DNA of 27,184 nt from Pseudomonadota bacterium (GTDB taxonomy: Bacteria > Pseudomonadota > Alphaproteobacteria > Rhizobiales > Aestuariivirgaceae): positions 1 to 27,184 of the forward strand of contig JAEKFU010000266.1 in NCBI GenBank assembly GCA_016522385.1, given 5' to 3'. How positions within the stretch are numbered: the first letter of the stretch is position 1; each line of letters opens with the position of its first letter. This document shows, piece by piece, positions 1 to 6,625 of this stretch. The notes under the pieces were generated by a model. It did no database searches. It was not told the DNA's origin and saw nothing but the letters and a program-made list of their open reading frames with translations. Made by a program: the position numbers and the translations under genes.

Positions 1-585
1 CTTGTGAACTTTGGCAGGTTCAAGGGCAGGACCATGTTTACCGGCATGATAACTGCTCCATTGGTGATGCCGGAAGTCATTACCGGTTTGTCGCTGCTGC
101 TCTTGTTTGTGTTCTTGGAGGATCTCATCGGATGGCCAGATGGTCGTGGCGCCAATACGATCACCATTGCCCACATCACATTTTCGATGGCCTACGTGGC
201 CGTCATTGTGCAGTCTCGGCTAATTTCGATGGACCAATCCCTGGAAGAAGCAGCCATGGATTTGGGAAGTGGGCCACTGCGCGTCTTGTTTGACGTTACC
301 CTACCGATCATTTCACCGGCAATGGTCGCAGGCTGGCTGCTTGCATTCACGCTGTCGCTGGATGATCTAGTAATCGCCAGCTTCACATCCGGTCCCGGAG
401 CAAGCACGCTGCCGATGGTCGTGTATTCAAAAGTCAAGCTTGGTGTCACTCCCGACATCAATGCCCTTGCAACGCTCATCATCGGCGTCGTGAGTGCCGG
501 TGTCATAATCGCAGGTTGGCTTATGTTCCGCGCCGAACAGCGGCGCGCAAGAGACATCCAGCTCGCGACAGCGGATAATTTGTGA
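1..585 (+). CDS. potI: Spermidine/putrescine-type ABC transporter permease, PotI-like (5' end missing)
   Basis: This is the inner-membrane permease half of a polyamine-type ABC importer, which would work with a PotH-like permease, an ATPase and a periplasmic binding protein. The frame is open at base 1, so the N-terminus lies outside the window; about 194 residues are visible against roughly 270-280 for the family. Visible are hydrophobic segments and the permease coupling motif, EEAAMDLGSGPLRVLFDVTL, around residues 82-101, which docks on the ATPase. The segment LSLDDLVIASFTSGPG and the later KVKLGVTPDINALATL are close to E. coli PotI. The stop is TGA at 583-585. The substrate (putrescine, spermidine or another cationic amine) cannot be fixed from the permease alone. 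The aminotransferase downstream fits amine uptake followed by catabolism. Confidence 0.85.
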   Translation, partial: LVNFGRFKGRTMFTGMITAPLVMPEVITGLSLLLLFVFLEDLIGWPDGRGANTITIAHITFSMAYVAVIVQSRLISMDQSLEEAAMDLGSGPLRVLFDVTLPIISPAMVAGWLLAFTLSLDDLVIASFTSGPGASTLPMVVYSKVKLGVTPDINALATLIIGVVSAGVIIAGWLMFRAEQRRARDIQLATADNL

Positions 586-798
586 AGTGGGCGGCGCGGT
601 ACTCGATCAAGTTGTCGACGATTGCTGACAGCGCCTGAAAGAACGTGTTCTTGCGAGACTATTTGGCTTCCGGTTCAAAAGCCTGCTATCTCGGGCGAAG
701 CCGGAAAGGACTGTTATCAAATTATCTGAAGGTCGCAAATACGCATGGTCGGGCTTGACCGTCACGTCGGCGTGCCCGGTTCGAGGAGGTTCCGCCAA
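586..798. other. Intergenic stretch with competing inverted repeats, no gene
   Basis: I find no convincing gene between potI and the leader ORF. GGCTT at 665-669 can pair with AAGCC at 679-683, and GGCTTC at 665-670 can pair with GAAGCC at 697-702. TTCCGG at 668-673 can pair with CCGGAA at 701-706. These pairings exclude each other. No U-tract follows, so it does not look like a simple terminator. It may be transcript-end structure of the transporter operon or part of a leader. Confidence 0.35.
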
Positions 799-834
799 AT
801 GGCCGAACACTATTTTTTGAAGGATTTTGACTGA
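799..834 (+). CDS. Possible 11-codon leader peptide upstream of the aminotransferase
   Basis: The ORF encodes MAEHYFLKDFD and ends with TGA at 832-834. A full AGGAGG lies at 784-789, nine bases before the ATG, which is stronger than most ribosome binding sites in this window. AATGGCC at 798-804 is an exact inverted repeat of GGCCATT at 837-843, so the start codon could be sequestered in a stem that encloses the whole ORF. The stop lies 78 bases before the preferred aminotransferase start. Leader peptides of this size control amine and amino-acid genes in other bacteria, so a regulatory role is plausible, but nothing in the peptide identifies a family. It could also be a remnant of a longer gene. 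Confidence 0.3.
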   Translation: MAEHYFLKDFD

Positions 835-899
835 ACGGCCATTCAATATATGGTGTCAATCGCCAGTCCTAATGCTGACAATATGTGCCTGACAAGTCC

Positions 900-905
900 A
901 GGAGG
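900..905 (+). promoter_or_regulatory. AGGAGG ribosome binding site that sets the aminotransferase start
   Basis: AGGAGG lies seven bases before the ATG at 913. The in-frame ATG at 850 has no comparable site, so translation most likely starts at 913. Confidence 0.8.
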
Positions 906-912
906 TCCGTAC

Positions 913-2367
913 ATGGTCAACGATCTCGCGTTCACAGCAAAGGCGATAAACAACGACCCGCTATCCGGCGCCATTGCAGAGAAGGCCAAGCGCAATCTGG
1001 TGCAGCCATGGCCTATCATGGGTAATGTCGGGAATGATCTGCGCACCATCATTCGCAGCTCGGACAGCATTTTCGTATATGACGAAAAGGGTCGACCGCT
1101 AATCGACGGCCCGGCAGGCATGTGGTGCGTCAATGTCGGTCATCGCCGCAAGGAGATCGCTGATGCCATGGCCAAACAAGCCATGGAGACCGTCTATACC
1201 TCACCCTGGTATACGACCACCGGGCCGGTCGCCGAACTTGCAAGCCGCATTGCCAGCTATGCGCCGGGCGATCTTGAACATGTGTTCTTCACCACCGGTG
1301 GTTCCACGGCGGTCGAGACGGCGCTGCGGTTTGTGCAGTTTTTCAACAATGTACTGGGACGGCCGGAGAAAAAGTTGATCCTGTCACGCGGCGATGCCTA
1401 TCACGGCAGCACCTATTTGTCGTCGAGCATGTCCGGCAAAATCAGGGACAAGAGCTGGATGGACAATGCCCACGAACTCGTGGTGCGGCTGTCGTCACCG
1501 AATCCCTATCGCCGGCCACAAGGGCAGTCGGTCGAAGGGTTTTGCAATTACCTAATCGATGAGTTGGAGGGCAAGATTGCAGCTGCGGGGGCTGACCGGG
1601 TTGCCGCCTTCATCGGTGAACCGATCTTGGCTTCCGGTGGTGTTATCGTACCACCTCACAGCTATTTTTCTCGTATTCGTGAGCTCTGTCGCAAGCACGA
1701 CATCCTGTTCGTTTCCGACGAGGTGGTGACTGGGTTCGGCCGGCTTGGGCATATGTTTGCTTCTAAAGATGTTTTCGGGGTCGAGCCGGACATGATCACG
1801 TTTGCCAAGGGTGTGACATCCGGCTACTTCCCACTTGGCGGCGTGGTGATCTCGAGCACGCTGTTTGACCGGATCAAGGCGGCCGGCAATGGCGATGCGA
1901 TGTTTGCCCATGGCTATACCTATTCCAGCCACCCGGTCGGCTGCGCGGCGGCGCTGGCCAATTTGGACATTCTGGAGAACGACAATCTGCTTGAGCATGT
2001 GCTCGAAGTTGGGCCGTATTTCCAGCAACAGCTAAAAACGCTGGAAGACCTACCGCTGGTCGGCGACGTCAGAGGCAAGGGGCTGATGGCGTGCATCGAG
2101 TGCAATGTCGAAGCGGGTGGCGCCGATGCGCTAGCGACCGACTACGAGATCGGCAAGCGCATCGACTCACATTGCCAGGCGCTCGGCCTGCTGGTGCGGC
2201 CGCTGATCAACATGTGCGTGCTGTCGCCGCCGCTTATCGTCACACGGGACTGTGACGACGCGATCGTGGCGACCGTGAAGGCGGGAATTGAAGCGGCATC
2301 GACGGAGTGGGAGAAGGGGATTAGCAGCATCAATGCGCCCGAATATCATCTGCCATCGACGAGTTAA
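913..2367 (+). CDS. Class III PLP-dependent aminotransferase (omega-amino acid/diamine type)
   Basis: This is a cytoplasmic fold-type I aminotransferase that moves an amino group from an omega-amino acid or diamine to a keto acid such as pyruvate. The product is 484 residues, a usual length for the class. Motifs in order are GGSTAVETALR (about 129-139, phosphate binding), DAYHGSTY (161-168), GEP with Glu236, SDEVVTGFGR with PLP-contacting Asp269, and FAKGVTSGY with the Schiff-base Lys299. The frame is open upstream to an ATG at 850, but the AGGAGG at 900-905 favours 913. The family includes SpuC-like putrescine:pyruvate, taurine:pyruvate and beta-alanine:pyruvate enzymes; the sequence alone does not choose among them. 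The polyamine-type permease upstream makes an amine substrate attractive. The last 38 bp overlap the end of the convergent Rieske oxygenase gene. Confidence 0.92.
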   Translation: MVNDLAFTAKAINNDPLSGAIAEKAKRNLVQPWPIMGNVGNDLRTIIRSSDSIFVYDEKGRPLIDGPAGMWCVNVGHRRKEIADAMAKQAMETVYTSPWYTTTGPVAELASRIASYAPGDLEHVFFTTGGSTAVETALRFVQFFNNVLGRPEKKLILSRGDAYHGSTYLSSSMSGKIRDKSWMDNAHELVVRLSSPNPYRRPQGQSVEGFCNYLIDELEGKIAAAGADRVAAFIGEPILASGGVIVPPHSYFSRIRELCRKHDILFVSDEVVTGFGRLGHMFASKDVFGVEPDMITFAKGVTSGYFPLGGVVISSTLFDRIKAAGNGDAMFAHGYTYSSHPVGCAAALANLDILENDNLLEHVLEVGPYFQQQLKTLEDLPLVGDVRGKGLMACIECNVEAGGADALATDYEIGKRIDSHCQALGLLVRPLINMCVLSPPLIVTRDCDDAIVATVKAGIEAASTEWEKGISSINAPEYHLPSTS

Positions 2368-3550
2368 CCGCATGTAACGTGCCCGGCTCAGGCTCGGTTT
2401 CAGACTGCAATACCGGCATAAGTCTGCGCAGTTCGTCGTGATAGCTCTTTACGCCATATTCGAGGTCGGACAGGATGATGCCGTCATAGCCGCTCGATTG
2501 CGCGGCTTCGTAAGACCAGATCGTCAGCCGAACATCTTCGGCAGCGGTATCGCGATTGATACGACTGCTGAGATATCTTGCGAGCCTTGTTTGCCGGTCT
2601 TCATTAGGCAGCTTGTATCCAGCGCCGCGCAGAACGGTCTGCCCAGCGCCGGTTGGATATTCCTGATAGAAATCGATACCTTCGGGATAGAGTGACAGTA
2701 CGGCATTAGGAAAGATGCCGAGATAGAGCCAGGCGCGCTTATGGCTCACCGGGAGATGCTCGGCATCAGGCAACAACTTCTTGTAGTTTCGGACGCTCCA
2801 CAGTCTCCCCGTTTCTTCATCAAACCGCGCAAACGATCTTGCAACACCGTTCTCAAGAGGCTCATCGTAATAGTGTTTGCCGTACAGTTCCTGCAGCGCC
2901 GGGTGGGCCATCGGTACGTGATACCCCTCATTGTCAACATCACGCACTGACTTCCAGTTTGCGGGAACCGCCTGCGACCAGAACGGACCTGTGGAGGCCA
3001 AATCTTCCAATGGATATGGCGCAACCTCGGCCTCGTGCGGCGCCATCAGTTCGGCCACTGGCGGCTGATCACTCGCTTGAAACCGTACGAAGATGAAGCC
3101 ACGCCAGAGTTCGAATTCGATGGGCTTGAGGCCATGTTCGACAGGATCAAGGTGAGGCAGCGAACGAGGAAACGGCGCAGAGCGAAATGTGCCGTCGAGG
3201 TTAAACGACCAACCGTGAAACGGGCAAACCAGCGCGGTCTTGCATTGCCCCTCGTCATCGGCGACAACGCGTGACCCGCGGTGGCGGCATACATTGTGAA
3301 ACGCGCGCACTCCGTTGTCTTTGCCGCGCACGATCAATGCACGCTCGCCCAAAATATCAAGGCAGAAATAGTCACCGACGCGCGGAATATTGCTGACGTG
3401 GCCGGCCAACTGCCAGTGCCTGCGAAACAGGACATGGCGCTCAAGCTCCAGCAGTTCAGCGTTAATATAGGCCCACGCAGGTAAGCCGCGGCGATCCCAA
3501 TCGGCTGGAACACGGGCCGCAAATAGATCATCTTTTTTCTCTTTTATCAC
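2330..3550 (-). CDS. Rieske non-heme iron oxygenase, alpha subunit
   Basis: This is the catalytic subunit of a two- or three-component Rieske oxygenase, needing a partner reductase that is not in the window. The 406-residue protein has the [2Fe-2S] motif CRH (Cys88, His90) followed by CPFHGW (Cys109, His112). The catalytic domain has DNEGYHVPMAH, with iron ligands His211 and His216 and bridging Glu208. This single-subunit layout resembles the group acting on quaternary amines (glycine betaine, stachydrine and carnitine oxygenases) as well as ring hydroxylases; the substrate is unproven. The chosen start is a GTG at 3550-3548 with no good ribosome binding site, so the true start may be some codons inside, but the Rieske domain is unaffected. 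The gene is convergent with the aminotransferase and divergent from hsp20. Confidence 0.9.
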   Translation of the reverse strand: MIKEKKDDLFAARVPADWDRRGLPAWAYINAELLELERHVLFRRHWQLAGHVSNIPRVGDYFCLDILGERALIVRGKDNGVRAFHNVCRHRGSRVVADDEGQCKTALVCPFHGWSFNLDGTFRSAPFPRSLPHLDPVEHGLKPIEFELWRGFIFVRFQASDQPPVAELMAPHEAEVAPYPLEDLASTGPFWSQAVPANWKSVRDVDNEGYHVPMAHPALQELYGKHYYDEPLENGVARSFARFDEETGRLWSVRNYKKLLPDAEHLPVSHKRAWLYLGIFPNAVLSLYPEGIDFYQEYPTGAGQTVLRGAGYKLPNEDRQTRLARYLSSRINRDTAAEDVRLTIWSYEAAQSSGYDGIILSDLEYGVKSYHDELRRLMPVLQSETEPEPGTLHAVNSSMADDIRAH

Positions 3551-3661
3551 AGTATTTCGGTAGTTTAATGCTAATTATTGAATGAGCGTTCAGAATACAT
3601 CGAGTCGATCACGCATGGCAATAAACAAGTCGTGATAGGGAAAAATGCCTGGCCAGTTACA

Positions 3662-3692
3662 CTTGAACCGAGCTCACTGGTGCGCCATATCT
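3662..3692 (+). promoter_or_regulatory. Possible heat-shock (RpoH) promoter of hsp20
   Basis: CTTGAA at 3662-3667 and CCATATCT at 3685-3692 resemble the -35 and -10 parts of RpoH promoters. Transcription would begin near 3700. The spacer is a few bases longer than the usual alphaproteobacterial CTTG-N17/18 arrangement, so the call is tentative. Confidence 0.35.
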
Positions 3693-3710
3693 AGTGAGAA
3701 ACGTGCGATG

Positions 3711-3788
3711 CCAGTACTGGGTCGTCGTCACGATGTGCACTGAACACATCGTTGCGTGGTTTAAGCTGCTTGTTAAAGGGCTGAATAT
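3711..3788 (+). promoter_or_regulatory. ROSE-like RNA thermometer in the hsp20 leader
   Basis: Two consecutive hairpins precede the hsp20 start codon. The first is a perfect CGATGTG/CACATCG stem at 3731-3737 and 3745-3751, extended outward to 3726/3756 with one mismatch. The second pairs 3764-3771 with 3776-3782 around a GTTA loop; it buries the ribosome binding site AAGGG (3776-3780) and leaves G3768 bulged. A bulged or mismatched G in a TGCT segment opposite the Shine-Dalgarno sequence is the hallmark of ROSE elements, which control small heat-shock genes in rhizobia. The short palindrome at 3711-3720 may be a further stem. The call is based on structure and context; thermal behaviour cannot be shown here. 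Confidence 0.6.
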
Positions 3789-4214
3789 ATGACGCGCTTA
3801 TCGGCTTTCTCGAGCCCATTCCTATTGGGCTTTGATGATCTTGAAAGGCTTCTAGAGCGCGCCTCCAAGGCCGGTGGCGATGGCTATCCGCCTTACAACA
3901 TCGAACGCCAGGCACGGCGCGATGGTGAACCGGAACGGATTTCCATAACTCTGGCTGTTGCGGGTTTTTCGCCTGAGGAGCTGGAGGTTACCGTTGAGGA
4001 AAGTCAGCTCTTTGTCCGCGGCCGGCAGAGGGAGGATAACGAAAAGACCTATCTGCATCGCGGTATCGCTGCTAGGCAATTTCAGCGGGTGTTTGTGTTG
4101 GCCGACGGCATGCTCGTCACGGACGCTCAACTGGCGAACGGCCTGCTGACAATCGATCTGGAGAGACCGGAGCCGGAAAGCATCGTTCAGCGCATCGAGA
4201 TTAGGGCGAACTGA
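3789..4214 (+). CDS. Small heat-shock protein, Hsp20/IbpA family
   Basis: This is a cytoplasmic ATP-independent holdase that binds unfolding proteins and hands them to the DnaK/ClpB system. The 141-residue protein has a short hydrophobic N-terminus (FLLGFDDLERLL) followed by an alpha-crystallin domain from about residue 36 to 135, including GFSPEELEVTVEESQLFVRG and the domain-end motif LANGLLTIDL. The C-terminal tail has an I-x-I-like VQRIEI anchor. Length and order match IbpA-type proteins of alphaproteobacteria. The start at 3789 lies eight bases after AAGGG, which sits in a predicted hairpin (see the thermometer entry). The DUF1150 gene follows after 45 bases and is probably co-transcribed. 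Confidence 0.93.
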   Translation: MTRLSAFSSPFLLGFDDLERLLERASKAGGDGYPPYNIERQARRDGEPERISITLAVAGFSPEELEVTVEESQLFVRGRQREDNEKTYLHRGIAARQFQRVFVLADGMLVTDAQLANGLLTIDLERPEPESIVQRIEIRAN

Positions 4215-4259
4215 ACACACTTTGGCAGCAGCGAGTACATTGCAAGACTGGAGAGTGAC

Positions 4260-4532
4260 ATGTCGAAGAAACTGATTGACGAACAATCACCCAAATTCGA
4301 GATGACCCGCGAGCAACTTGCGGCGCTTGGCAGTGGCGAGGTTGCTTATGTTCGCTCGATTGGCTCCGAACAGGTCAAAGGGATGCTGGGCCCGGCAGCC
4401 AGCGTGCCAGAGGAAGCTGAGTTCTATTGTCTGTATTTGGCCGACGGTACACCGGTGTCGATTTCGGGCAGCCGGGAGGCTGCCGTCGCGAGCGCAGTTG
4501 CGCACGAACTCATACCCATGGCAGTTCACTAA
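4260..4532 (+). CDS. DUF1150 family protein
   Basis: This is a 90-residue acidic cytoplasmic protein without signal peptide or membrane segment. It resembles the alphaproteobacterial DUF1150 family, whose members commonly sit directly behind a small heat-shock gene as here. Family-like segments are MTREQLAALGSGEVAYVR near the N-terminus and FYCLYLADGTPVSISGSREAA in the second half. A ribosome binding site (GGAGAG) precedes the ATG. The biochemical role is unknown; co-location suggests expression with, and possibly assistance to, the heat-shock response. Confidence 0.85.
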   Translation: MSKKLIDEQSPKFEMTREQLAALGSGEVAYVRSIGSEQVKGMLGPAASVPEEAEFYCLYLADGTPVSISGSREAAVASAVAHELIPMAVH

Positions 4533-4549
4533 CCACCGATTCAACTCAA

Positions 4550-4597
4550 CAAAACCGCACTCTCGATCAGGTCTGGTTTTGATGGAATCATCGAAAC
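4550..4597. repeat. Overlapping inverted repeats after DUF1150
   Basis: CAAAACC at 4550-4556 pairs with GGTTTTG at 4575-4581. Alternatively GTTTTGATG at 4576-4584 pairs with CATCGAAAC at 4589-4597 over a 4-base loop with one G-U pair. Both pairings use the same GGTTTTG segment. The position just after the DUF1150 stop suggests a role in ending or stabilising the hsp20 transcript, but no U-tract follows. Confidence 0.45.
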
Positions 4598-4706
4598 TAG
4601 AGCGAGTCTCTCTCATGTGGAACCATTTGATGGCCCAAATCCGGCCATCGGACGTCGCTACCGAACTTGCCCGATGACCCACATCGCGCTGCGTTCCGTA
4701 ACTAGG

Positions 4707-4750
4707 GCATGTTGTAGAAAAGTTGAAGCACTTTTCTGATAAGAACATGC
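4707..4750. repeat. Nested palindrome of rhizobial intergenic-repeat type
   Basis: The outer arms GCATGTT (4707-4713) and AACATGC (4744-4750) enclose the inner arms AGAAAAGT (4716-4723) and ACTTTTCT (4730-4737). The layout GCATG-N-AGAAAAGT-loop-ACTTTTCT-N-CATGC resembles an abundant intergenic repeat of Bradyrhizobium/Rhizobium-type genomes. This resemblance is from memory and was not searched. Confidence 0.55.
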
Positions 4751-4779
4751 TCAGATTCAATAGGTTAGCGGACGATTCA

Positions 4780-4806
4780 CGTTTCAGATTGATTCAATCT
4801 GAAACG
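4780..4806. repeat. Perfect 12-bp inverted repeat after ftsZ
   Basis: CGTTTCAGATTG (4780-4791) and CAATCTGAAACG (4795-4806) are exact inverted repeats separated by three bases. It starts 18 bases after the ftsZ stop on the minus strand and may act as its transcript end. No T-run follows in that direction, so it is not a classical terminator and may form a unit with the palindrome at 4707-4750. Confidence 0.6.
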
Positions 4807-4824
4807 ATCGTGCGCTAGGCGGTG

Positions 4825-6456
4825 CTAGTTCGCTTGCCGCCGGAGAAACGCCGGAATTTCCAAATCGTCATCGTCCAGTGTCGGATCGATTTGCGGTTCA
4901 AGTTGGTGGACGTTATCTGGGTCTTCTGATTCGGCCTCTGGCATGGCCTCCGCGGCAACCGGTTCATCTTCGCACGGAGCGTCCGCTTCGCCTTCTGCCG
5001 GTTGGTCCATAATGCGCGGCTCATTCTGCGGTGTTTGTGGGGTATCGGTTTCTTCGCGCTTAGCACCAAGCCCGACACTGGCCAACCGCTCCAACAGACT
5101 CTTGCGCTGCTTCTTCTGCATGGGCTCATTGCTGGCAGGCGACGGCTCGTTGTGTTCGGCGATCTGCTTTTGCGCAATTGGCGGAAAGTCTTCCGGTTCA
5201 GGCATTTTCGGTGCATCGCTCGCCGTGTGAACCCTCGGCGCACATGGCGCGACCGGCGCATCGCCGGGCTCTTCAACGGTTTTTTCAGCAGCCGAAGGTT
5301 GGAGTTCTTCCGTCTCGGCAGCCTCGCTGTCTGGCGCCGGCGCTTCAGGCACTTCAACGGGCGGTACAGCCGGAACCGGTCGTTCCGCCATGGGCGCGGG
5401 TGTTATCGGACCACTGCCAGCAAATCCGTACACCGAACTCACGGCCTCGCCCTCCATCTCGACATCATCGTCCAACAGCGATAAATCCGGCTCAATGGAC
5501 AGTCCGGTTGCGACAACAGACACGCGCATTGTGCCATCCAGCGTTTCATCGAAAGTCGCGCCCAGAATGATGTTGGCCTCAGGGTCTACCTCTTCACGAA
5601 TCCTGGTGGCGGCTTCATCAACCTCATAGAGGGTCAGATCCGGACCACCTGAGATCGAAATCAACAGGCCACGTGCACCCCGCATTGATACATCGTCCAG
5701 CAGCGGATTGGAGACCGCCGCCTCGGCTGCTTCGATGGCGCGCTTTTCGCCGGAAGCCTCGCCGGTCCCCATCATCGCCTTGCCCATTTCACTCATGATG
5801 GCGCGGACATCGGCAAAATCCAGATTGATCAAACCATCCTTGGTCATCAATTCTGTGATGCTGGCCACGCCCGAATAGAGCACCTGGTCGGCCATTGCGA
5901 ACGCCGCAGCAAATGTCGTCTTCTCATTGGCAACACGAAACAGGTTTTGGTTCGGAATGACAATCAGCGTGTCAACATGCTTGGCAAGCTGTTCGATTCC
6001 GCGCTCTGCCGTCGACTGTCGACGCACGCCTTCAAAGTGAAACGGCTTAGTCACAACACCAACGGTGAGGATCCCCTGTTCCCTGGCGGCCCTAGCGATT
6101 ACCGGAGCGGCACCTGTACCGGTACCACCACCCATACCGGCAGTAATGAAAACCATATGCGCGCCGGCCAGCTGATCCATGATCTCTGGCAGGGCTTCTT
6201 CGGCAGCACCCGCCCCGACCTGCGGCTGGGATCCGGCGCCAAGCCCTTGGGTCAGCGCTGTACCCATCTGAATTCTTCGCTCCGCGGCACTTTGCGCAAG
6301 CGCTTGAGCATCTGTGTTGGCAACAACGAACTCAACGCCTTCGAGGCCTGATTCGATCATGTTGGTGACAGCGTTGCCGCCTGCCCCGCCGACACCGAAT
6401 ACAGTAATCCGCGGTTTGAGCTCGGCAAAGTTAGGAACAGTCAAATTGATCGTCAT
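4825..6456 (-). CDS. ftsZ: Cell division GTPase FtsZ
   Basis: FtsZ is the tubulin-like GTPase that polymerises into the Z ring at midcell and recruits the divisome. The 543-residue protein has the nucleotide-binding GVGGAGGNAV (21-30), the G-box GGGTGTG (109-115) and the T7-loop NLDFADVR (211-218) needed for GTP hydrolysis. The globular domain ends near 320. A variable Pro/Glu/Ala-rich linker of about 200 residues follows, then the C-terminal peptide DLEIPAFLRRQAN that binds FtsA and other anchors. The long linker is usual in alphaproteobacteria. It is the last gene of the dcw cluster. A 245-bp gap from ftsA holds a hairpin and CtrA-like sites, so it probably has its own promoter in addition to read-through. 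lpxC, often next in relatives, is absent here. Confidence 0.98.
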   Translation of the reverse strand: MTINLTVPNFAELKPRITVFGVGGAGGNAVTNMIESGLEGVEFVVANTDAQALAQSAAERRIQMGTALTQGLGAGSQPQVGAGAAEEALPEIMDQLAGAHMVFITAGMGGGTGTGAAPVIARAAREQGILTVGVVTKPFHFEGVRRQSTAERGIEQLAKHVDTLIVIPNQNLFRVANEKTTFAAAFAMADQVLYSGVASITELMTKDGLINLDFADVRAIMSEMGKAMMGTGEASGEKRAIEAAEAAVSNPLLDDVSMRGARGLLISISGGPDLTLYEVDEAATRIREEVDPEANIILGATFDETLDGTMRVSVVATGLSIEPDLSLLDDDVEMEGEAVSSVYGFAGSGPITPAPMAERPVPAVPPVEVPEAPAPDSEAAETEELQPSAAEKTVEEPGDAPVAPCAPRVHTASDAPKMPEPEDFPPIAQKQIAEHNEPSPASNEPMQKKQRKSLLERLASVGLGAKREETDTPQTPQNEPRIMDQPAEGEADAPCEDEPVAAEAMPEAESEDPDNVHQLEPQIDPTLDDDDLEIPAFLRRQAN

Positions 6457-6503
6457 GGTTGGCGTCCATTGTTTACCCCATCTTCATAATCATTGCTCAA
6501 ATG

Positions 6504-6529
6504 ATAACAAAAGGTTAACGCGCACTTAC
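6504..6529 (-). promoter_or_regulatory. CtrA-like half-site array upstream of ftsZ
   Basis: On the + strand ATAA (6504-6507), TTAA (6515-6518) and TTAC (6526-6529) are each separated by exactly seven bases, an 11-bp period. The CtrA consensus is TTAA-N7-TTAA, so two overlapping sites with one mismatch each are present, 48-73 bases upstream of the ftsZ start. CtrA is a known regulator of ftsZ in Caulobacter. Binding here is inferred. Confidence 0.5.
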
Positions 6530-6625
6530 TCGATTGCGCTTTTTTTGAGGCGATGACGGGCCGTAAACTTGACTCATTGTTCATAAATCATGGTAGAAAT
6601 ATAACATAAGTATATGATTTAAAAT

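Noticed and set aside
850..912. Extended aminotransferase start at 850
   Set aside because: It lacks a ribosome binding site and adds 21 residues with no family likeness, whereas 913 has AGGAGG at ideal spacing.
4815..5357. 180-codon open frame antisense within the ftsZ linker region
   Set aside because: It is highly Arg/Lys-rich without family likeness and lies in another frame of the Pro/Glu/Ala-rich FtsZ linker, so it is a compositional shadow.
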